From contig CAJVPJ010000909.1 in the NCBI GenBank assembly GCA_910592205.1, forward strand, positions 1 to 14,681: a DNA stretch of 14,681 nt, read 5' to 3'. How positions within the stretch are numbered: position 1 is the stretch's first letter; each line of letters starts with the position of its first letter. A program made the position numbers and the translations under genes. This document shows, in pieces, positions 8,240 to 14,681 of the stretch. Under the pieces are notes generated by a model. That model did no database searches. It saw only the letters and a program-made list of their open reading frames with translations, and had not been told where the DNA came from. This DNA is from Paraglomus occultum. Taxonomy: Eukaryota > Glomeromycota > Glomeromycetes > Paraglomerales > Paraglomeraceae.

Positions 8240-8597
8240 AACGTGAGAAGTAATCCGCATGACGAGGTCAAAAAGTTTGTTGATAAATTTACGACGCATC
8301 TCACATCTTGTTCGCGATACGCAACAAGAAAAAAAAAGCACGATAGGAGTTTAGTCCCATGTTGACCAACAGAATTAAGGTACCAGAGTTCCAAGAGACA
8401 TTTATAAACAAGGAAATATCCAATACACTGAGAATATTCAAAAAAGTCTGCAAGCATGCGTCCCTGTTGCTCAGCCTGCTACGGCTCGCTCGTAAACTGT
8501 TTTTAGTGCTTGTCGACTCAACAATCGGAGGAGTCAACCTTTGGGATTTAACCATTTTCCGAGCAATTAGCAAGGTATCAGCTAACGCTAATACATA
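8240..8597 (+). pseudogene. Coding-like remnant of unknown family, frame-shifted
   Basis: The stretch is richer in G+C than its AT-rich surroundings. It reads as protein in more than one frame. From about 8235 it gives NVRSNPHDEVKKFVDKFTTH and continues to a TGA near 8364. A second plus-strand frame starts at an ATG at 8359 and gives VPEFQETFINKEISNTLRIF, running to TAA at 8598. The third frame is also long there (NIQKSLQACVPVAQPATARS). No single frame covers the region, and I recognise no family. It may be a dead gene or transposon with frameshifts. An antisense open frame at 8301-8573 is most likely a shadow. Confidence 0.25.
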
Positions 8598-8667
8598 ATT
8601 TCTATTAGCATCGCGACCGAAGACCCGGTAACAAGAAATTAAAATGAAACGGTTAGGATAATAATGA

Positions 8668-8706
8668 TGACAATGACAATGACAATGACAATGACAATGA
8701 CAATGA
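8668..8706. repeat. TGACAA hexamer microsatellite
   Basis: Six perfect copies of TGACAA fill 8668-8703, followed by TGA and then a diverged end. It lies in a non-coding spacer and is in no reading frame I support. It should vary in length between isolates. Confidence 0.95.
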
Positions 8707-9003
8707 AACGCCTTTTGTTCAAGACCCGATATGTAGTTTTATTTACAGTCAACAAAACAAACGTGTATTAAGCGTACAATGCGCAGTAAGATATTCGGGA
8801 AATTATTGCCGAGACAATTACTGTACGACGTAAGAAAAAAAAATTAAACGCGTAACGTCTCCACAAGTATCCCGGTTGTCACGTAGTAATTCGTATAAAA
8901 GAATACACATATATTTAATTCAATAAAATACTTTAAATTCACTCTTGGCTCGAAATAAGTAACAAGTTTACTTGTGTATGGAAAATTACACATGAAGAAT
9001 GTA

Positions 9004-9033
9004 CGTGAGGGGTTTGAAAAGTTTTGCGCGTAG
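9004..9033 (+). repeat. Left terminal inverted repeat of the mariner element
   Basis: Thirty bases starting CGTGAGGGGTTTGAAAAG, directly after the TA at 9002-9003. They differ from the other end at positions 5, 7, 26 and 29, three of them transition changes. Confidence 0.93.
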
Positions 9034-9073
9034 ATTTTTATTTCCAGAAATTTCATAATAAGTATCAATACGA

Positions 9074-9668
9074 CTATTTTGTTCCCTCAAAGTACTCTCC
9101 ATTAATGTCCATGAAACATTGCAGACGATTCTGTCAACTCTAGAAAGACTTCTCATAGTCGGCTTTTGGGATGGTTTTAGCAACTGCCTGATCAACCCTT
9201 GCCCTTATCAAATGTTTTTCCCTTCAGTTGTTTCTTTATTCGTGGGAAGAAGAAGAAATTACAAAAAATACGGTCTCGGCTGTATGGCAATAGAGAATAA
9301 GTTTCACTCGTTCGGTGTGAAGATACTCGTTGCCTTATGTGACGCAGCATTATGGTACGTCACGAACAGTTGTTCGTCCCTTCTTCTGGAGGCACAGCTC
9401 ACTATGCAAAATGAGAGAGATTTTTTCAGGAGAATTACTGGTTTGGTTGGCTAAAATGTTAATAGAAATGTGCGGGTTATTGCTGACAAAATTCTCGATT
9501 TTGGCAATTTTTTCTGACGTCACTGCTTCGCGAAGACGGCCAGAACGAGCCTTTGTCTCTAATATTTTCTTATTCGTGTTTGAATGTAACAATCCAACGT
9601 CTAATTGCGCTGGTAGACAATATTTGTTTCCTTTCTATATTCACCAACTTATCGTAGATTTGAGTCAC
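9074..9668 (-). pseudogene. Mariner transposase pseudogene, catalytic core deleted
   Basis: Read on the minus strand, pieces of a mariner transposase come in order but in changing frames. From 9668: TQIYDKLVN then STSAIRRWIVTFKHE, the first helix-turn-helix. From about 9554: SGRLREAVTSEKIAKIENF and ISINILANQTSNSPEKISLI up to SELCLQKK near 9380, the second HTH. From about 9296: LLPYSRDRIFCNFFFFPRIK then KQLKGKTFD, which matches the PPYSPDLAPCDFFLFP block. The last catalytic Asp of the DD34D triad is replaced by Asn (CNFF for CDFF). From about 9123 to the TAG at 9076-9074: RLQCFMDINGEYFEGTK, the usual C-terminus. The block with the first two catalytic Asp residues is missing, about 400 bp by comparison with family length. 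Several frameshifts and stops add to the loss. A spurious plus-strand ORF overlaps it. Confidence 0.9.
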
Positions 9669-9884
9669 ATTTCTGCTATTTTTCTAAGAAGCAAAAATAA
9701 AGTGTCGTTAGTTTTTATGGCTCATTTTTTTCCAGTTGTTTTACTATTCTTTATAAAAAAAAGGTTTCTCGACAACGAGATAATGAATTTTCCTCTACTT
9801 TTTTTTCATTGGCTACATGAAAGTATGCCCACTTTATGATTACTCCAATTTTTAGTTAAACTGTTACAATCTCGAGTTAGAGAG

Positions 9885-9914
9885 CCACACGCAAAACTTT
9901 TCAAACCACCCACG
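9885..9914 (-). repeat. Right terminal inverted repeat of the mariner element
   Basis: On the minus strand it starts CGTGGGTGGTTTGAAAAG and is followed outward by the TA at 9915-9916. This is the 5' end with respect to the transposase. Confidence 0.93.
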
Positions 9915-10191
9915 TAGGTGGTTCCATTTTGTATTATTATTACAAAATTTTAATTCAATATTATATTACGAAACATAACGAGTTTTTTGTAAGCACACCC
10001 CTGTTATTCAAAAATATACAAGCTTTATCTGGACGTATTAATTAATTTGTGGGCTCACGATTATCTTCTGTTAAAGTGGTGTAGACTTTAAAGATGATAT
10101 TTTTGAGTTGAGAGTCTTTTCCTCACCCCGACTTTTTGTCTGTTTCAACTAGTAATCTAACCGCGGTAAAGACAAATTACTTACCATATTT

Positions 10192-10273
10192 GTAATAATA
10201 AACAAATTTACAAACTTTTATTATAGTGTAATTTTGCAATTTACTAAACATGATTTGGTTAGTTTATTATTAC
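10192..10273. repeat. Imperfect inverted repeat with 12-bp perfect core
   Basis: GTAATAATAAAC at 10192-10203 is complementary to 10262-10273, with a 58-base spacer. Similarity extends a few bases outward with gaps (CATATTTG against CATTTGG). In such AT-rich DNA it may be chance, or the end of a small MITE-like element. Confidence 0.4.
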
Positions 10274-12167
10274 CAAATGCCATCATATTTTACGAAATTA
10301 TATACAGCTACCACAAAAAATGAATAAACCGCCTTTTCTTTGCTGTCGTGGCTGAGCTAGCTACAACAAATCGAATATTTTAATCTATAGACAATTTTGC
10401 GCAAGTTTTTTGCCATAGTAATAGTAATAGCTAGAGTATTATGATTCAGTGTCATAAGTTTACAAGATTAAAAAGATTAGAAGATTTAAAATTCAAATTG
10501 GTCAGAAATGTTACTATTTTTAAGTAAATTAGAAACTTCAAATTCAACTGCCCTAACTCTGTTGATATTATTATTTTTTTACTATATTACAAAAAATTTT
10601 TCCCATGTCTCCTATTAATCAAGGCCATAAAATATTATTAAAATAAATTTTTTATTTTTTCTATAATATACATATTACTATCTAACTAATTTTCTAGTTT
10701 CTTTATGTTTATAGACATGGTTATCTTATAACTATTTTGGTTTTTTGTGTACATTGGTTAGAAACAGCTTTACCATTTTTTGTAGTCGTCCTATAAATCG
10801 AAAACAATTATCTACGGAACAATCGATTTACTCGAGGGCAAATAATTGACTTGCTGCTTGTGAGTAGTAAAGTAGAAGCTACAACTTTTGTTTAAAAATC
10901 TCAAGGTTGAGACTATTTCCAATTTATTTGTAAAAACTATGAATGGCGGAATGCTTTCACACCCTACTGTGTAATTAAAGTCCGATAGTCTCGCAGTTAC
11001 ATTATGATTAATCAAACAAGGCACTTTGTTCACTGCGTATGAACAATCACTGTCCTAAGGAATTTTTGTTTGCTTTTTTCTTTGCATCGGATCTTAATTT
11101 CGCTAAATATCATGTGACCGGATAAACTGTTACGACGATGTCTAATACATGTTAAAAGAAGAAGGTATGCCGTAGGTTAACTCATTCTAATATTTCTTTT
11201 CCCATGACATATGTATGTTTCTACGTTTCGATGTATGAAATGCATTTATGGTGTGTTCTGAGCGTGCGATTAATACAAGAGTTGATAATTAGCATTGGAG
11301 AAGTAATTGCTTACCTATTTAAAGTTGAGAATTTCAAACATTGATTAGACAACGACTTGTACGTCGCGCAAAGGTGTACCAAAGCAGAACTAAAGCGTGA
11401 TTAGTCTTTGGGCAGCGAGAAAGTCTTTATCAGTTCTTTCTAATAAAGGTGAACCAGAATTAAGACCTTCGGGATGCCAAGAATTTCTTCATTCATATAC
11501 TTTATTATCACGTACGGTTTATCTCGCTTAGATTCCGCTGTCGAAGGAATAAGCAGCGAGAGGAGAATTCCTCGTCTTGATCTATGACGGACGCATATTA
11601 ATGAGACAATAACATCAAAGTAAAGCTGAAATTATCGAAAGGGTGTATCTAATTGCAATTGTTACTGCGTCGGGAGATATGAATATTTTGTTCAACAGTT
11701 GAGTACCCGTTTTTCAGAATTATTATGCCTCGTTGTTGATGGTAATTACTGACAGAGCAAAGGCAGAATTTTAAATCCTCGGAAGTTTACTCGCGCAAAT
11801 ACTGTTTGTGATAAAATTGCCCGATAAACACAAGGACGACTGGACATTTTTTATTTTGTTTCTCTGCGAGAGATGATTTATTTTTTAACTGTAAGCCACT
11901 TGATATATTCAGAGCTCAAACTTTTACCATCTAAACTTAGTGCTCGTAATTAAAAAATGGATACTGTTAGATTCTTATTATTTTTATAATATACACAATA
12001 AAAATAAGATAAATAAAATAAACATTATAATATTAATATTCAACAATCTTAATCCCCTGAAATGTACCGTGGCATCACGTTCTCCTTTGTATTTTCTGTC
12101 GTATTACTTGATAAATTTTAAATTCTCGTTTTTTTATATTATGTAATAAATAATAAATTTAAATGGG

Positions 12168-12194
12168 GACATTTTTAATAAGTCTAAAAATGTC
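12168..12194. repeat. Short hairpin, 9-bp stem and 9-base loop
   Basis: GACATTTTT at 12168-12176 pairs with AAAAATGTC at 12186-12194. No function is evident and no gene is adjacent. Confidence 0.5.
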
Positions 12195-12630
12195 TTCATA
12201 CAACATTATTCAAGGCTAAAGTTCAGTGTTGCTTTTGGAATAATTCCGGGTCTTTATGGTTCTAGACTACCCTTTCAGCAGTTATCACAAACCCATTTTA
12301 GCATACGGAAATAAGATTGTAAAACTTTTTTTAGAACCGAATACATAAGAGTATCTGCATTTTGAATAGTTTTTAACTCCTTTATGTTTCCAGCAATTAT
12401 TTGGTCCATCACCCCTCAGGAGAGCGATCAGTCTCCGGATCATAATCAATTGCGCAAACAAATCAGTGTACAAATCAATTATTAATAAATATACTGATTA
12501 GCGTAATTAATATTAATTGTAGATTATTAATATAGTCTATTAATTTAGTCTTGCGGGGAATGGGAGAGTAGGGCGGCGTTTCCCAAGCCGTATGTGTTTC
12601 AAAAAATTTTAATGGATAAAATTTCTGTCG

Positions 12631-12644
12631 AGTCTTTAAAGACT
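12631..12644. repeat. Perfect 14-bp palindrome AGTCTTTAAAGACT
   Basis: A fully self-complementary 14-mer in a slightly GC-richer patch of non-coding DNA. It could bind a dimeric protein, but nothing nearby supports a role. Confidence 0.5.
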
Positions 12645-12970
12645 TGCATAGCCAACTTCCCACCAAAATCAGACCGAACAAGCAAGTGTCGTGTCTCGGT
12701 TATTCGCGTATATTACATTACGAGCCATTTTTTGGATAATAGATTTTTGCAAGTTAATGACTAAATGTGTGGCTCAATTAAACGTACGGTTTTATTCCAC
12801 CTCATCTTTCTTCTTGTTGACGAGACAATGGTAGTACTTATCGAACAATTTATGTGCTAGGTCGATATTTTGCGTAGGAGACGTAATTGCATGTTTATAA
12901 ATAAACCAAATGTTTTCAACATTATGATAAACATTATCCGAATTCTACGTTTTGTTTAGAAAAAAGAAAA

Positions 12971-13186
12971 CAACATGGAAGTGCATTGCTACTCAACGAC
13001 GTTTGGTACAAGAATTTGCTAATGCTAACAACATTATCTCTAAGCGTAAACTCGTACTACAGCACTTTCATTGGCAACATGGAAGTGCATTGCCACTCAA
13101 CGACGTTCTGCTACAATCGTACAAGAGTTTACTAATGCTAACAACGTTATCTCTGAGGGTAAACTCATACTACAACATTTTTCATT
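12971..13186 (+). repeat. Tandem duplication of a 104-bp, coding-derived unit
   Basis: Unit 1 is 12971-13074 and unit 2 is 13075-13186. Both begin CAACATGGAAGTGCATTG and share most bases through CTACA-CA-TTT-CATT. Unit 2 has about 9 extra bases (near 13110-13118). Each unit is open over its whole length when read in the corresponding frame: unit 1 gives TTWKCIATQRRLVQEFANAN then NIISKRKLVLQHF; unit 2 gives ATWKCIATQRRSATIVQEFT then NANNVISEGKLILQHF. The repeat period is not a multiple of three, so the two readings lie in different frames of the chromosome. The peptide vaguely recalls the second helix-turn-helix region of Tc1-type transposases (TQRR...VQEF...IS...), but this is weak. It is best seen as a piece of an old gene or transposon that duplicated. 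Between 13187 and 13740 I see no gene. Confidence 0.8.
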
Positions 13187-13740
13187 ATGATAATATTAAT
13201 ATATTATTAGTCAGCCAAATCAGATACGTGTAAATAACGTGTATTGTCTCGTATTGTAGATATGCAAATATCTGCAGTGATTGAATCGTAGTGTTTATGA
13301 TATTTACATTTTAACGTTTGTATAATAGTATTGGGTACATAATTTATCCTCATGTTATTGCCTGCAAATTATTTATTGGGCGCGCGTATAAACATTCTCA
13401 CAATCACGGACTTGTACATAAAGTCTTGCTATACAGCAAACAAATGAAATTATACATGCGATCAATAACACATATACTTATGAATTTATATACGGGCCGT
13501 TCCAGACTCTTAATCATACTCTACTGGAAGCAGGAGTACATGCGCCGGTATAAAATTCTAAATTGCTAAGATTTACTAATGCTCTGCATTCTATTTTATG
13601 CCATACAATCTCAACAGTCACCCTTATTATCACTTATTTATTACCATATTAAGAAGTCATATGAACACAGAAATATTACTCGCGGGGTAAAAGTGCACTT
13701 GATTGGAACGTAACGCAACATTCAAAAAACCCAAATCCAC

Positions 13741-14533
13741 ACCGAAAGCTTAAACGACTACTACTCAAATACGACTGTTATGCATTTCGAATTAGTACTA
13801 ATCACTGCTCATGCATATTCGTTCGCTGGGCGATCTCAATCTGAAAAGATTTAGATATGCTTATGCGAATGAGCTCTTCCAGTGGCTGTTAACTGTAAAA
13901 AGAAGGCACAAACAAGTAAACAACAACAACGAACAGGAGATGTTAAGTCAAAAAGATGATACAGATGAAAAGCTTCTTTCTCATGGCAAAAAAAAAATAC
14001 TAATAATAATCTTTGTGTACCATGCATAATTGGTTGACTAATAGTATGGAAGATAAAAAGTCAGGAGATTTATAGTTTATCGAGTCTTGGCGCACCAGAA
14101 AATCCTAATAAGCAATTAGAAAACCAAATGAAGGCATGGTTGTTTATTCACAGTAGTTATTGGACGTAAAAATAGAGAAACAAGGCGTCGAGTCCCCAAT
14201 AGTGGTTAGAAAAACCAAATGAAGATGTTCTCGATACTTTTGTGTGACAGTGACAAATAGTCCTACCAAAGTGAAGAGGCGATGTCAAATATATGGGAAT
14301 ATATGCTTCTTCTTGTCCATTATCCCATTTTCTCAAGAACTTTTTGTTTTATTTCCTCTAGCCCCCTCTATGGCACCATCCCAATTGTTTGTAAAACGCC
14401 CAATAATCAAAGATCACTTTTCCCAAAACGCCTCAAACAATAAGTCCGGAGGATACCGGAAGCTTCTTATCAGGGCCAGTTTGCGTTGGGGGCTAACTTT
14501 GTTGGATGGAATGACGAAAAACTTAATCAACAA
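13741..14533 (+). other. Cluster of unassigned open segments near the right edge, possible decayed gene
   Basis: Several plus-strand segments read like protein but do not join into one clean frame. From 13811 an ATG frame gives RSLGDLNLKRFRYAYANELF and then QWLLTVKRRHKQ followed by an Asn/Gln/Asp/Lys-rich part. From about 14045: KIKSQEIYSLSSLGAPENPN and then KQLENQMKAW. From about 14457 to TAG at 14554-14556: EASYQGQFALGANFVGWNDE and then KLNQQLDILKRE, which has the amphipathic, well-mixed look of a genuine C-terminus. I cannot name a family. It could be a multi-exon gene whose splice sites I could not fix, or a pseudogene. A weak direct repeat (14110-14134 and 14205-14225, AAACCAAATGAAG) lies inside. 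Confidence 0.25.
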
Positions 14534-14681
14534 TTAGATATTTTGAAACGAGAATAGAATGTATTCGGTGGATAGTGTGTATCCTGAACGTCAAAACAGA
14601 AAACGATATACACTCACTGGACAAAAGTCTACGTAATTTTTGTCGATCACATAGTAAAACATATGAAAAATCTATTTTTTC

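Larger units (their letters stand above)
9002..9916 (-). mobile_element. Internally deleted mariner-like element with TIRs and TA duplication
   Basis: The element covers 9004-9914 and is flanked by TA at 9002-9003 and 9915-9916, the target duplication of the Tc1/mariner superfamily. Its ends are inverted repeats of at least 30 bp: 9004-9033 matches the complement of 9885-9914 at 26 of 30 positions, sharing the core GGTTTGAAAAGTTTTGCG. At 911 bp it is shorter than a usual 1.3-kb mariner, and the transposase inside is broken. The ends are still recognisable, so a related active transposase could have moved it, but the body now looks dead. Insertion was into AT-rich spacer without disturbing a gene I can see. 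Confidence 0.93.
9917..12950. other. AT-rich stretch without recognisable genes
   Basis: About 3 kb with many A/T runs and stops in all frames. The longest open frames (for example minus strand 10812-11033, plus strand 11940-12146) have low-complexity or biased composition and no family I know. I see no tRNA, no transposase block and no long repeat. Small inverted repeats are listed separately. A short patch at 12540-12680 is richer in G+C and may be a foreign or relic sequence. Confidence 0.55.

Noticed and set aside
9119-9839. Two overlapping plus-strand ORFs of 111 and 169 codons
   Set aside because: They lie inside the mariner element and are antisense shadows of the broken transposase, whose motifs read clearly on the minus strand.
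11474-11587. 37-codon plus-strand ORF with a hydrophobic start (MPRISSFIYFIITYG)
   Set aside because: It resembles a signal peptide only by composition, has no promoter, homologue or neighbour support, and is short enough to be chance.
12247-12409. Minus-strand frame MDQIIAGNIKELKTIQNADT... ending at TGA
   Set aside because: About 45 codons in AT-rich DNA, no family recognised and no splice partner found; it competes with another open frame on the same strand.
1-14681. CRISPR array, operons, ribosome binding sites, integrated phage
   Set aside because: The window has spliceosomal introns and eukaryotic gene families; no regularly spaced repeats or prokaryotic signals were found.

Overview
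The window looks like a piece of a fungal nuclear genome, most likely an early-diverging, AT-rich, intron-rich lineage such as Glomeromycotina, or less likely Mortierellomycotina. Reasons: three genes with short GT-AG introns (62-156 nt); an MCM-binding protein split into 15 exons; a fatty acid elongase that closely recalls the Mortierella GLELO-type enzymes; and decayed Tc1 and mariner transposons in AT-rich spacers. The lineage is inference; no marker gene fixes it.

Layout. 1-64: a 16-bp inverted repeat with a direct-repeat unit, probably one end of a pogo/Fot-like DNA transposon cut by the window edge. 270-510 (+): C-terminal remnant of a Tc1 transposase. 654-3788 (-): MCMBP homologue, 15 exons, about 602 residues. 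3789-4890: divergent intergenic region. 4891-5719 (+): 224-residue hotdog-fold (PaaI/4HBT) acyl-CoA thioesterase, 3 exons, with an N-terminal hydrophobic anchor or mitochondrial leader. 5720-6698: spacer holding an exon-like pair, a perfect 13-bp hairpin and a TATA box. 6699-7743 (+): 318-residue ELO-family elongase, 2 exons, with the QxxHH box of PUFA elongases. From 7744 to the end there is no gene I can name. This stretch holds a coding-like remnant (about 8240-8597), a hexamer microsatellite, a 911-bp mariner element with matching terminal repeats, TA duplications and a broken transposase (9004-9914), about 3 kb of AT-rich DNA, a 104-bp tandem duplication (12971-13186), and unassigned open segments near the right edge.

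How the genes relate: MCMBP is a replication factor that manages MCM2-7 loading and release, unconnected with its neighbours. The thioesterase and elongase lie in the same direction about 1 kb apart and both act on acyl-CoA; this may be coincidence. I found no convincing new biological system. The best leads are the internally deleted mariner, the coding-derived tandem duplication, the hairpin upstream of the elongase and the unidentified segments at the right edge.
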